This document shows, piece after piece, positions 32,707-44,427 of a stretch of DNA of 64,000 bases. Both the position numbers and the translations under genes were made by a program. Each line of letters begins with the position of its first letter. Position 1 is the first letter of the stretch. The stretch is from Gambelia wislizenii (taxonomy: Eukaryota; Chordata; Lepidosauria; Squamata; Crotaphytidae), in contig JAUMIR010000002.1 of assembly GCA_030847615.1 (NCBI GenBank), positions 199,561,809 through 199,625,808 of the forward strand. Direction: 5' to 3'. The notes under the pieces are model-generated. The model had not been told where the DNA came from, did no database searches, and worked only from the letters and a program-made list of their open reading frames with translations.

Positions 32707-32836
32707 CCTAAATCCAATTCCTAGTCCCAACAAGAGTAGACCCATTGAATTAATTGGATTTACACTTGTGTTTATTTAATGTTGAGCAAATGATACAATG
32801 GTTCTAACCACATTGGGACTAGGAATTGGATTTAGG
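32707..32836. mobile_element. Palindromic MITE, family N
   Basis: The 130-bp segment begins CCTAAATCCAATTCCTAGTC and ends with its complement; arms of 24 bp (32707-32730, 32813-32836) are perfectly inverted. Related but degraded copies lie at 30992-31088 and about 51130-51262, which share AGAGTAGACCCATTGAAT in one orientation or the other. Confidence 0.75.
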
Positions 32837-32964
32837 CCTCTGTTTTTAGCTGCTACTATTATGTTTACATATATGCTGGAGTGTGTCTGTTCCATTAGAA
32901 TGTTATTACTTGGTCATTTTGAAATATTGTGTTTTACTGTGTTCTGAATAGCCTTGGAATAGGT

Positions 32965-33115
32965 AACCCTGGAAGCTTACAAAGCAGGGATGGGCAAAGC
33001 GTCACTCTCCGAATGCTGTTGGACTGCAAGTTCCATCATCCTTCACTATTGGCTATGCTGTCTGGGGCTGATGGGAGTTGTAGTACACAATGTCTGAAGA
33101 GCCACATGTTCTCTT
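32965..33115. repeat. Palindromic hairpin MITE
   Basis: GGACTGCAAGTTCCATCATC and GATGGGAGTTGTAGTACACA flank a CCTTCACTATTGGCTATGCT centre; the outer left text AGGGATGGGCAAAGCGT adds a terminal arm. Same family as the copy at 26215. Confidence 0.6.
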
Positions 33116-33479
33116 CCCCTAGTATATATAATGAAGCAAATTTTATAATCCCATAAAATTGGCGGGGGGGGGGAAGGAAATTTCCTGCATCAACAAACAT
33201 GAAGCAGCAATTTAAAAAACCCCAGCCCACAAACCAATGAAATTATAACATGAATGTGGGGCACAATAACCCCCAGGCCCCAAACCAAATTACCAGCTCC
33301 CCTCAAGGGTTTCTTGAGCAGTCATTTTTTCATCTTGATAATGAAAATATAAGAAGCTAGATGGGTTAAAAAGGAATAGGAGAAGAAGGAAATAATTCAC
33401 CACTGAGTTAGTCATCTAATCTGAGCTAATATTACGGCAATTTGTAAAAAAGTAAGGATGCCCGCTGATAATTCTGCTA

Positions 33480-33529
33480 TTATGATGATGATGATGATTT
33501 CATCATCATCATCACCATCATCATCACAA
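33480..33529. repeat. Mirror trinucleotide microsatellite (ATG)n/(CAT)n
   Basis: A run of ATGATG units (about 33482-33498) is followed by CATCATCATCACC units, giving a self-complementary tract that could fold. Confidence 0.85.
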
Positions 33530-34605
33530 TATCTGTGGTTTTGTGTGTTCTTTATGTCAAAACAAGAAGGGCAAGCAGGAAGTGATGGGAAATTCAATCC
33601 AACAACATTTGGAGGGCTCAACATTCCGCAGTGTTCTGTCATAGGATAATTCCATTTTAATGTACGTATGAGTACCAATTTGCAGTTAAAGGCTTCTGTG
33701 GGGGGGGAAAACCCCTCTGTTTCTCATTTGGCAGGCTGGCTCTTCCAGGCACACTGCTGCTGCAGCAGTATCCTAAGGGCCTGTGGAAGGGCGCACAGCC
33801 TTGGCTGGCTGAAGTAGGTGAGCGGCTGCTGGACAACAAGGCTGCCAAACATCAGGTGAACATTTTTTTTAATTCAGAGCACCCCATTCATGGAATTCCA
33901 GAGTGGTCCTCTAACATTAGATGGGTACAGCTCAGCAGAACAGAACCCACCCCTTCAAATCTGATCAATCTACTGGTGGGAGAATGTGGAGCAGGTTGAT
34001 CACTTCTTCCCACAGAACCATTGCTAGTCTGAAGTTGGTAACCCGAAGCCTGGATTTTGCTTTTGGAGTGTAATAAAGGCAGAAGAACAACTCATGAGGG
34101 AAGGGGGAGAGCCACATGTCCTCAAAGACTGAACCACTCTGGGCTTATCCTCAAACTGCAAACTCATATGCAAAACTGTGTGGCTATATAAGCATTACAG
34201 ATTAACTTATATATGGATTTTAAACCAGTGAAAACACCAATTTAAAGACTGTGGCTTCTCCCAAAGAATCCAAGGAAGTGTACTTTAGTTGACTGTTCAG
34301 AGGATAGGTAGCTTCCTAGCTTCATAGAGGGCACTATTTCTGGTAGATGTTAGTTTTCTCTGTCCCAGTGTTTTATTGGTCTGACACCACCACCACTGCG
34401 CCAAGATTAAAGCTGTCCTTAAGGATGTTCTACACTGGCAATTTATCCCATCTTGCCCCCATTTTAGAATCACAGAGTCCTGACAACGCAGGGCTTTTGC
34501 CCCATTCCCCCCCCCCCAGGCAGGCAGTTTGCACAACCACCAGGGCAAGACAGGGCTAAGACATGTGGGAAGATGGAGTAGGGCCCAATAAAACATTTCA
34601 AACTA
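33530..34605. other. Nothing recognised
   Basis: No gene or repeat family supported. A C-run lies at 34507-34518. Confidence 0.45.
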
Positions 34606-34828
34606 CAGATTGACTTCTGTATCCGCCAGGGATACGTTCTGACACCTCCGCCTGTGGATACCTGAAACCATGGATAATAGAAAGCCCTATTATTTTCAAT
34701 GAGACGAACTCTGGAAGCTGACCATAGAATCACATTGGAGGACCTAGAAATACCTAGAGACAATATTATTTTGAACATGGATAAGTGAAACCATGGATAC
34801 TGAACCCGTAGATACAGGGGTCAACCTG
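34606..34828. mobile_element. pogo-like MITE P4
   Basis: TA|CAGATTGACTTCTGTATCCG on the left and GTAGATACAGGGGTCAACCTG|TA on the right, with TA flanks at 34604-34605 and 34829-34830. Repeated CCATGGAT motifs occur near both ends. Confidence 0.8.
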
Positions 34829-35293
34829 TAATATCTATTTAAATGTGTTCCAGCCATGATACTTCACAGAAATGATGACATGACATCCTCATTACCATCT
34901 CTGCCCCCTGTAGGAATATGTTACACATTACATCATGGCCTGTAACATTACTTTCAAATTCTTTCCTTCCTTAGTGTGATGCAGGGCCCTTTCTTCTCAC
35001 AGTGCCTGTGTGGCCTATAGCATCCCACAAAGCATTACTGGAGACAATGCTCACTCATACTGCCCACCAGTTGGGTGGTCATTTTTTCTTGTGGCTGTGG
35101 AGGCTCTGTGAGCATCCTCTCAGAGATGCATAGTGGGAAGAAATGGATCCACATTCTGTAGGAATGTTGCTGTGGTGGTAAGAAGTTTAAGACTGACTAA
35201 AGAAAGAAAGTAATGGAAATGTACCCATGCTCTCCAGAAACCTAAATGCCCCCTGCCAACAGTGAATCAGTTTTTAGCACTAGTTAATCCATT

Positions 35294-35393
35294 GGCTGAC
35301 CTTGGGCAAGTCACACACTCTCAGCCACAGAAATCCACATGATAGGGTCAGCATAAATTGGAAACAACTTGAAGGAACACAACAACAAAAAAC
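35294..35393 (+). mobile_element. tRNA-derived SINE, 3' body fragment (Sauria-SINE-like)
   Basis: CTGACCTTGGGCAAGTCACA, CTCTCAGCCACAG, ATGATAGGGTCAGC and ATAAATTGGAAACAACTTGA followed by ACACAACAACAA follow the order of the squamate tRNA SINE body. The AACAAC tail matches the RTE-type 3' end seen at 26627, as expected for a SINE mobilised by an RTE LINE. Confidence 0.7.
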
Positions 35394-36477
35394 CTGCTGA
35401 AAATCCAGACAGCGAACGAGTGAGCAAGCCCATTTAAAAACCATTCAAGCCAGAAGATATAGCAGAGTCACAATTTCTCAGGTGATCTACATGGTAAGAT
35501 CAATGGCTGAAAATATAGGGGAGAAGAATTGTGTATGAAGAAGTATGCCTTTTAGTACTAGCAAATGGGTGCTACTCCCCCTAATGCATACAGGAAAGAA
35601 ATCATATGACTGGGTACGTCAGTACAATCCAGTCTAGCATATACTACTAACTCTTCAGCACATCATTAGGACTAACCTAAATTTGTAAAGGCCAATGCAA
35701 TTACTCTCCTGATGAAAATTGCTGTCAGTTCTGTTGGACCTGCAGTTAGGCACTAGGCCAGCGCTTACCTGTCATCAAATAGTGTCTTTATAATGTGGCT
35801 GAGTTTTGAATAAACAGTTATCTGTGAATCCTGATTCTCCAGCATGACACTGAAGATGAAATTGAATCCCCACTTCAGTTTTTAAGTCCTGGAATGAGCA
35901 AGCATCTTTTCTCAATATAATTTATTGGCTAGCAGCTGAGGCAGCTGCTTACATAGTTTTCAGCCTCTGCTTCATAGAACTTACCAAAAATATTATCCTG
36001 CCTTGTTAAAATCACTCTGCAGCTTTTCTAGTCATATGTCAATAGGAAAACAAAGGCAGAGTAGCTTCTGTGAGTCCAGAACATATCTTGATTTTAATAT
36101 GGGTCTTTTGCTATAACAAATTAGCATAATTTAATTGTTTTTTTTAACAGGGGAGTATTATTATTTTTCATTAAAAAGTCAGAATACACGTCACTAAAAA
36201 CAGATAGCTTTTAAATTTTCTTGGGATATGTAAGAAATACTGGCAAAACTACCTTTGAACAGAAGTGTATGTTCATAGAGCATAACAACATTCCTGTATG
36301 GCAAGATTAAAGTTCTATCCCATCCATTTTTAACTCATAGGTCACATCCAAGGTTATGGTGTTATTTTTTTCCCCAGGTTCTTCTCACCTTGGAAGCCAG
36401 GAACTCCAGCAATATTTTGGTTTACAACCAGCACATGAAACATAACAGAAAGACGCTACAAAGGATATCTGTCATTA

Positions 36478-36516
36478 GCTGAATGGCCAACATGGTTACC
36501 CCTGAATATGTTTCCT
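36478..36516 (+). repeat. 39-bp module, first copy
   Basis: GCTGAATGGCCAACATGGTT followed by ACCCCTGAATATGTTTCCT recurs at 38375-38413 with few differences. The second copy sits at the end of a longer repeat-like segment. Confidence 0.7.
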
Positions 36517-36564
36517 GGATTTGAAGATGTCAGATTTTGCCACAACAGGGGAAACTTTAAGAAG

Positions 36565-37840
36565 ACACCTGACTTGATGGTAGTACACGTGAAAGAGATC
36601 TAGGAGTCTTAGAATCATAGAATCATAGAGTTGGAAGAGACCACAAGGGCCACCCAGTCCAACCCCCTGCCATGCAGAAATAAACAATCAAAGCATTCCT
36701 GGCAGATGGCCATCCAGCCTCTGTTTAAAAACCTCCAAAGAAGGAGACTCCACCACACTCCCAGGCAGTGCATTCCACTGCTGAACAGCTCTTACTGTTA
36801 GGAAGTTCTTCCTAATGTTTAGATGGAATCTCTTTTCCCGTAGTTTGAGTCCATTGCTATGTGTCCTACTCTCTGGAGCCTCAGAAAACAAGCTTGTTTC
36901 AACCTCAGTATGACATCCTTTCAAATATTTAAACCTGGCTATCATGTCCCCTCTTAACCTTCTCTTCCCCAGGCTAAACATACCCAGCTCCCTAAGCCGC
37001 TCCTCATAGGGCATGGCTTCCAGACCTCTTATTTGGTCGCCCTCCTCTGGATATGTTTCAGCTTGTCCATATCCTTCTTGAATTGTGGTGCCCAGAACTG
37101 GACACAGTACTCCAGGTGATTACTTCCCTTGATCTAGACACTATACTCCTATTGATGCAACCTAGTGGACCACAAGCTGAACATGAGTCAGCAGTGTGAT
37201 GTGGCAACTAAAAAAGCCAATGCGATTCTAGGCTGCATCAATAGGAATATAGTATCTAGATCAAGAGAAGTAATTTCTTCCTTCCCCCCCCCCCCCCGGC
37301 TTTTCAATAGTGCCACTCTTTTCTGCTTTGGTCAGACCTCACCTGGAATACTGCGTACAGTTTGGGCACCACAGTTCAAGAAGGATATTAAGAAGCTGGA
37401 ACATGTCCAAAGGAGGGCGACCAAAATGGTGGGAGGTCTGGAAGCCTTGTCCTATGAGGAGCAGCTTAAGAAGCTGGGTACGTTTAGCCTGGAGAAGAGC
37501 AGGTTAAGAGGTGACATGATAGCCATGTTTAAATATTTGAAGGGATGTCATACTGAGGATGGAGCAAGGTTGTTTTCTGCTGCTCCAGAGAATAGGACAT
37601 GGAGCAACGGACTCAAACTACAGGAAAAGAGACTCCACCTAAACATTAGGAAGAACTTCCTGACAGTAAGAGCTGTTCAGCAGTGGAACACTGCCTGGGA
37701 GTGTGGTGGCGTCTCCTTCTTTGGAAGCTTTTAAACAGAGGCTGGATGGCCATCTGTCGGGAATGCTTTGACTATATATTCCTGCATGGCAGGGGGTTAG
37801 ACTAGATGGCCCTTGTGGTCTCTCCCAACTCTATGATTCT
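36565..37840 (+). mobile_element. CR1 LINE (copy c), split by an antisense CR1
   Basis: The left part, 36565-36610, ends GAAAGAGATCTAGGAGTCTT. The right part resumes at about 37153 with AGTGGACCACAAGCTGAACA, exactly the continuation seen in the unbroken copy at 49095-49145. A frame at 37165-37734 encodes DHKLNMSQQCD through RPHLEYC-like text, with a C-run at 37284-37297 and small indels breaking it. The 3' end is CTCTATGATTCTAAG. Confidence 0.85.
36611..37152 (-). mobile_element. CR1 LINE (copy b) inserted antisense into copy c
   Basis: The 3' end on the left is the CR1 terminal repeat (AGAATCATAGAATCATAGAG). Frame 36688-37014 encodes PYEERLRELGMFSLGKRRLR and the DGHLPGML C-terminus. Near 37119-37121 the text jumps from CACCTGGAGTACT to TAATTACTTCCC-type sequence, indicating a deletion of about 35 bp relative to other copies. 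The 5' end lies at about 37150, where copy c resumes. Confidence 0.85.
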
Positions 37841-38199
37841 AAGAGGGAGCTATTGGACTGGGATTTAACTTTTTGAGGTTTTTACCTCAAAGGTAAAACT
37901 CTTTCATTTGGACTACAGTTGGCAGGTATTACTTATACAGTTTTTCGAGATGTAACAATACAGGTACTTCCTGAGTAATTAAATGTTCACTGCCTAAGAA
38001 AGGTGCAGTTAATTTCACACAGGACAAGGACAACCAGGGTCTCAAAGGAAGTTACTTTTCTATTGCTAATGGAATTGAAATTTTATTGCTTATCCTTTAT
38101 TGCCCTTTGTCTCTGGTTCCCACAGGGCCAGGAAGGGGAGTGTCCTTTGCCTGCATTGAGATCACTCCAGAACAACTGAACTACGATAGAAACAACATC
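37841..38199. other. Nothing recognised
   Basis: No supported gene or repeat family. Confidence 0.4.
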
Positions 38200-38413
38200 T
38201 GATACATCTGAAACATAAGGCCTGTGACTCTACCACCATCACCTTTCTTCTCTTGCATGATTTTAAACATCTTTTGCCTATAACGAAGTCAGTGGAGCGT
38301 CAAAAGCTTGCATGATGTATTTTGTGCATTTTGTTTGGCCAATAAAAGTATTTTTGTGGATTTTGTTGTACTTTGCTGAATGACCAACATGGGTACCCCT
38401 GAATATGTTTCCT
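38200..38413 (+). repeat. Unclassified repeat ending in the 39-bp module
   Basis: ACGAAGTCAGTGGAGCGTCA, AAAGCTTGCATGATG and GGCCAATAAAAGTATTTTTG precede the module GCTGAATGACCAACATGGGT. The order (an ACGAAGT block, AAAGCTT, an AATAAA signal, then an ACATGG-GTACC block) resembles a widespread reptile repeat 3' end, but I cannot name it. Confidence 0.45.
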
Positions 38414-38819
38414 ACCAGTTCAATGTTTCTCACCCTGAAGGTGCTAACGGAAGTCTTTGTCTTCTGTTCTTACTCACAGTCCAAGGATGCACCCAACCCA
38501 TAGCATCCCTGTGTGTGGTTCCTCCAAATAGGGTGTAGCCTGTGGGCCTATCTACACTGGCCAAATGCCCCAGCTTGCCCACATTCCAGAGCCCTGCAGT
38601 CCAGATGACACGGAGTTTTTTGCCCCATTCTGCCCCCCGGGCAGTCCTTACAACCCCTGGGACAGGGCTGAGATGGGGGCAAGCCGGGATAGGGCCATTT
38701 ACCATGTTTTTTAAAAATACCCAGTTTAATGTGTTCCTGATGGGATGGGACGGATTTTGCTCCATGTGTCTGTAGGAGCCCATCCTGGCAGGCTGGCCCT
38801 ATCCCTTGCTCTTCCAGGT

Positions 38820-39014
38820 CAGTAAGAGCTGTTCGGAAGTGGACTACACTGCCTCAGAGTGTGGTGGAGTCTCCTTCTTTGGAGGTTTTTAAGCAGAGGC
38901 TGGATGGACATCTGTCAGAAATGCTTTGATTGTGTATTCCTGCATGGCAGGGGGTTGGACTGGATGGCCCTTGTGGTCTCTTCCAACTCTATGGTTCTAT
39001 TATTTTATGATTCC
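38820..39014 (+). mobile_element. CR1 LINE, very short 3' end (copy d)
   Basis: It begins in the coding tail (CAGTAAGAGCTGTTCGGAAG) and continues through GGAGTCTCCTTCTTTGGAGG and GGGGGTTGGACTGGATGGCC to CTATGGTTCTATTATTTTATG. About 195 bp; extreme 5' truncation. Confidence 0.85.
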
Positions 39015-40707
39015 AAGGATGCCTGCCAAGCACTAACCACAGTACTGAATTCAGCTGTGAATACTCTGGTAATGGTATGCATAGGGTTGCAGTTGTGCAA
39101 TGCTATTCATTTGTTCAGAAGTAGCTCCCACTGTGTTTAACAGAGCATATTCATAGGTAAGCACACACCAGATTGCAACCCAAATCACTTGCACTCCCTC
39201 CCATATATTTGGGGTCCATATCAGTCTCACAGATGGATTGTTTACTGCCTGAGAGCAGTATTAAACAGCCAATTTTTAAGGAATACAAAACAGTAGAAAA
39301 CCAACCCCTTTCTTGGTGACCTGTGACACTAAAGCCAGATCATCTTGTCACATACAGTAGCAAACATTCAGCTCCTATGTGCCTTTTCTGAACATTGGGT
39401 TCCCAAACTGTGCCACATTTTTGTATCTCTCTTCCCCTGCTTGCAATCAAAGTAAAAGAATGGGGCATGGGCTGCCGCTTCCTGTGCTGCCCTCTCTAGT
39501 GTCTGGCACAGAAGAACCACCATTTGGTGTTTATTAGGAGGACTGTCACCCAATTAAAGGTTGATTAATTGTATGATTTTGCTAATTAACACAGCTACAT
39601 AAATCTGAGTAAGAAGGATCAAGCTTTTAAAAATTTTTAGATAATGGGCACATTTCATAGAAGACATCATCTTAAAAGAGGGGTGAGAACTGAATGGACT
39701 GCAACTCCCAGCAGTCATAGCCAGCATAGCCAATAGTGAGGAATGCTGGGAATTGCAGTACAAAAAATCTGAAGGACCACACAATTCCCACCCCATCTTA
39801 GGAGAAACATTCTTGGGATACCACTTATAAGATTATGTCAGAGTACTTTTATTTAAAATACTTAAGGGTATTTCCACCCCACCCCCCCGCCCACCAAAGT
39901 TGCCAGATTAGCCAAAGCCGTGATCTCAATCAATCAAAAGATTTTTAGCTGATTGAGCCAGTGAATAGGTCAATGAAATGTTGCGCTCCTCACCTTTTTG
40001 TTATGATTATGATTCAATGCCTCACTTAGACTGTAATCTGTTAACAAGTCAATGTATACACTGCAATGATAGTTCATTGAAAAGTCATCCATCACTGGTT
40101 TTCTTGACATCAGCCTCCTCAACTACAATGTAAAGCATATTCGCCAACATTTCACAGATAAAATTGAAAATTGTATGGTCAAACAGCATCAGAGTGTGGT
40201 CAAGATGGCAAAAATTATTCATATAGAAGAACAGGTGAGCTAGGAGAGGGTGCAGCAGTTTGCTTTTGCCTGAGCCTACAGGAAAAGTCAAGAGTTTGCC
40301 CCTTCCTCTCCTCTCCCTGGTAAGTTAATTGAGTACTTACTTTGCAAAGTGCAAAACCACTTTGTCCCAAACTGGGACAGTTGGTGGGCATGGGTAAAGT
40401 GATCTGTTCCCTGACCAACACTCACTGGCTTCTGTCCTTGGGAAAGCTGAGGGAGTAGCAGTTATGCCATAACCACATCTGGAGGAATCCTCTTTAGGCA
40501 ATAACCTGGAGCTGAGTTTCCTAAGGAAGACAGTCCCAAGGAGCAGGCCAGACTGAGGGTCCTACCCCTCTTCTAGAAGGCCCAGAGATGAGAAGGCCTA
40601 GAAGCCTGGGAGCTCCATGTCAGAAATGGAAGAGGAGGCTAAGCACCTCACAGTTCCAGAGAACACTAGCACCTAATGAGACTAACTAGGTTGGTGACTA
40701 CTCTTGA
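39015..40707. other. No gene; small MITE remnants
   Basis: 39075-39180 resembles the small repeat seen at 16150 (CAGAAGTAGCTCCCACTGTG). 39660-39790 is a hairpin MITE (GGACTGCAACTCCCAGCAGT; GGGAATTGCAGTACAAAAAA). Nothing else is recognised. Confidence 0.45.
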
Positions 40708-41276
40708 GAGTATAGTGTCTAGATCAAGGGAAGTAATAGTGCCACTCTGTTCTGCTTTGGTCAGACCTCACGTGGAGTACTGTGTCCAGTTCTGGGCACC
40801 ACAATTCAGGAAGGATATTGAGAAGCTGGAACGTGTCCAGTGGAGGGCAACCAGGATGGTGGGAGAACTGGAAACCATGCCCCATGAGGAGCAGCTTAGG
40901 GAGCGGGGCATGTTTAGTCTGAAGAAGAGAAGGTTGAGAGGTGCATGATAGCCATGTTTAAATATTTGAAGGGATGTCATACTGACGATGGAGCAGGCTT
41001 GTTTTCTGCTGCTCCAGAGACTAGGACATGGAGCGATGGGTTCAAACTACAGGAAAAGAGATTCCACCTAAATTTTAGGAAGAACTTCCTGACAGTAAGA
41101 GCTGCTTCAAAGTGGAATGCACTGCCTGGGAGTGTGGTGAAGTCTCCTTCTTTGGAGGTTTTTAAACAGAGGCTGGATGGCCATCTGTCAGGAATGATTT
41201 GATTATGTATTCCTGCATGGCAGGGGGTTGGACTGGATGGCCCTTGAGGTCTCTTCCACCTCTATGATTCTATGAT
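40708..41276 (+). mobile_element. CR1 LINE 3' end (copy e)
   Basis: It starts GTATAGTGTCTAGATCAAGG and encodes [19 protein letters not shown] and later NFLTVRAASKWNALPGSVV, with one frameshift near 40940-40948 (GAGAGGTGCATGATAG lacks bases relative to other copies). It ends in TCTATGATTCTATGATTTG. Confidence 0.9.
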
Positions 41277-41488
41277 TTGTACAGGAAGACTTCTCATGAG
41301 TAAGAGTCCCTCTTTTACATAATCTGCTGAGGTCGGCCAAGGTCCTCTGGAGGTTTCAGTAGGTGACATCATCATTTTGTGTCTATGGCTATGGAGACAT
41401 AGCCAGACGCTTCTCCAATTACTTCTTCACTTTCTACCAGGCCTGGAATGGCTGGGGGGCAGGGGACTGCAGCAGCTCTATGGTAAAG

Positions 41489-41489
41489 C

Positions 41490-41522
<33 letters not shown>
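41489..41522. repeat. (GT)n microsatellite
   Basis: An uninterrupted GT run. The Cys/Val peptides readable on the plus strand and Thr/His peptides on the minus strand are repeat artefacts. Confidence 0.95.
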
Positions 41523-41523
<1 letters not shown>

Positions 41524-41734
41524 CTTTGGTCATTGCAGAGAGAGGAAGGGAATATAAAGCTCTGCAATGACCACAAAAAGATATACCGGTACACAGGCGT
41601 AAGGTGAACTTGTATATTCCAGTAACAGGATGTCAGCCTGTGTGTGTTTGTTTCTTCACATAAATGCAGATCCATATTTCACCACACATGCAAGTGAAAT
41701 TATTCAGTGAAACAGATAAGTTGACAGGAGTGTA

Positions 41735-42140
41735 AATATGAATTTATTTTACTTGATTTTCAAACTGATATAATTTAGGGCTATGGTGAAGATTAGATGT
41801 ATGATGCTTTTTTAATTTTATGCATATTCTGTGATAATGAAGAATTGAATTTATTACTATTGTATATGTTTAAGGATTAAGATTTTTATTTGTATGGTAG
41901 ATGTGGGGCTGTAAGGGTAATATATATTATTTAATATATATTTAACAATAAGAAACTGGTACTTCCTCAGGGGGAAGTCTTCACGTTTGTTAGTTTTTCT
42001 ATGATTATTTGTTGTGTTTTTCGATAGTGTTTATTGTCGATTGTATGTAGCGGTTGTTTGTAAGTAGTTTGGTTATTAGTTATTTCTGTATATTTGCATT
42101 TTTGAGAATACGTGAATAAAAATATTATTTTTAAAAAAAT
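41735..42140 (+). mobile_element. Probable L1 3' UTR
   Basis: AT-rich text ending GTGAATAAAAATATTATTTT plus an A-run, with TTGTGTTTTTCGATAGTGTT and repeated GTTTGTAAGTAG-type text, as in squamate L1 3' ends. There is no coding part, so the assignment rests on composition and the polyadenylated end. Confidence 0.45.
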
Positions 42141-42664
42141 ATCTTACATTTGGGGCCAAAGGTTACAACCCAACCCAGACTTACACTCTAGACACACACT
42201 CTAGACACAGGAACAAAGGTTACCATGACTGCCCATGAGAACGGGGGGGGGAACCAAATCTACAGGAAGGCCATAATAATCTTCCCCCCACCTGTGATGC
42301 TAACTGTGGATTTTGGTTTTGCTTTGGTCTACAAGAGCTCTTTAGAGATAGCATGGATTGTTGTGTTTCTTTTAATATGCTGCAAGCCATCTCTAATTTG
42401 TTTGGGGACCCATCTGCTCATTTCTGCTGAGTCTTCACTCCCAAAATCCTGCCTTGAATGCTGCAGTTGAATCTCCCCCACCATGTCCTATATTTGCTCA
42501 CCAATGTCCTATAAGTCCAGCTTTACTGCCTCCTGCTTCCGTTCTATCTTGCCCTGCACCAGTTGGGGACCTCTTCAGAGACACAGACCTTGTTGGTCCC
42601 CTCCTATTCTTATTGACTACTTCCAAGATTCTTATGGAAAACTAATGAGAGCAGAGCTGCTGGG
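42141..42664. other. Nothing recognised
   Basis: Contains a G-run at 42243-42251. No supported gene. Confidence 0.4.
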
Positions 42665-43310
42665 TATTTATTTTTTATTTATTCTTTATTTTATTCATTT
42701 CTATCCCACCTTTCTCCCACCAATGAGACTCAAGGCAGCTTACATCATTATAAAAACAATACAAGCTAAAAAAACAGTACAAAGTTAAAATCACATTATA
42801 AATATAAATTTTTTAAAAGAATTAAACAATTTACAAGTTAAAAATTATAATACCTTTTATAAAACGCTTTAAAAATTTTTAAACCACCCCAAACAGGCTC
42901 ATGAGCCCAGCCCTTGTTGGTTCATTAAAAAACTGGTGGCATCGAAATGTCTTAACCTGCTGTTGGAAGGGATGAAAGATGGGGCCATCCTAGCCTCTCT
43001 GGGGAGGGAGTTCCAAAGTCTGGGAGCAGCCATTGAGGAGGCCCTCCCCCTTGTTCCTACCAAATGTGCCTGAGAAGGTGGTAGGATGGAGAGAAGGGCT
43101 TCTCCAGATGATCTTAAAGCTCTACTGGGCTCATACAGGGAGATGCAGCCCTTCAAATAACCTGGACCCATGCCACATAGGGCTTTATAGGTCAAAACCA
43201 GCACTTTGAATTGTGCCCACAAATGAACTGGCAGCCTATGGAGCTGTTGCAACAGAGGAGTTGTGTGGTCCCTGAACTTGCACCTCAAGGCAGAAACTGG
43301 GTCTTGCAGC
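42665..43310 (-). mobile_element. L2/CR1-group LINE, ORF2 C-terminus and 3' UTR
   Basis: The frame at 43288-42899 encodes HTTPLLQQLHRLPVHLWAQF, FKVLVLTYKALCGMGPGYL, and later RASSMAAPRLWNSLPREARM. These are the C-terminal blocks of L2-type polymerases (family forms LHWLPV, YKALNGLAP, SVAAPRLWNSLP). The 3' UTR runs left to a TTTATTTATT tract near 42670; the motif TTCTATCCCACCTTTCTCCC recurs in similar form near 52590 and 54955. Confidence 0.8.
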
Positions 43311-44427
43311 TATCTGTGGTCAATCTGCCCACAGGCTTTGGAACAGCTACAATGAAACCCACATGGTATTCCACTTTCTACGTGTGACACATATCCCAGA
43401 TCTCCCATGTGTAGGAGAGCCCAAAATACTGCAGAGGAGGTTATATCTCTAACTTCTGGTACTCCAGTGGCAACAGTGAGTTCAATTTCCTCATTAAGGA
43501 GCACAACGTTTCTTCATGTACAGGCCTTCCTGTCCTTGTATCATCTGGGTCATCCGCTGCTCAGTATCATTTCCATTTTCATGCTAACCTCACAATATAA
43601 TTAGGTGGCCAGAAGAGCATGCACAGCTGACGAATGTGACCTCATTAGATTCTTCGGCAGTATCAAAATATTATTCACTCATTTACATCTCCACTCTCCC
43701 AATTCCTTTGCCATTCCTTGGCTTCATCCTTTGCTGAAGTTGTCAGAGTTTGATTTTCCTTCTCCTGTCACTCATATGTCTGGCAGAGAACACAGCAGAA
43801 GGACACCAGAGCTACAGACGTCTTAACAAACTCCAGAAGAGTCCTCACATCTTTGCCCAGCGCCTGAAATGCTCCCATCCTAATCAGTCAGCCACACTCC
43901 TAAATGTATTTTTTAAAAGAATTATGACCTTGTATACTTTTGTACTGGGACCCATTTCAAGTAAGCATTGAAGTGTCACCCATCTCCCCAATTACTGTAC
44001 AGACTAAGAACTGGACTTTGCAATGTCTACTCATAAAAGTCAGTGGTTAATTTATACAGTCATTTTCGTATCAGGATGGTTCTGTTATCTCTGCCCTTCA
44101 AAAGCCTGGCTTTTGAAATTAGGAGGGGATAAATGAAAACTGAGAGGACCGTGGAAAGAACTTACAAATCTTCAGTTATTTTGCAAGTCTGAGATAGGCC
44201 TATAGCTGGATATTAAGGCCAAGAGTGCAGTGTAAATGTTATACAGGTAGAACTACCCTATGTTTCTCCCCTCTCACACACAGTTGGACTCACCATTTAA
44301 CTAGTGCAGTGCCCCTCCATGGCAGTTTCTGGTTATGTCCCACACCTAAAGGCAATCAAGGAAGTCATCCACTGAGGTCCGCAGGGTTTTTCTGGAGCTC
44401 TATGGGGTCGGAGCCAGACATATACCT
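43311..44427. other. No recognised gene
   Basis: Open frames here are short and overlap on both strands. The stretch next to the Harbinger derivative (44390-44427) shows no similarity to the DIRS gag on its other side. Confidence 0.4.

Noticed and set aside
41363..41675. Cys/Val-rich and Thr/His-rich peptides
   Set aside because: They arise from the (GT)n microsatellite and have no flanking coding signal.
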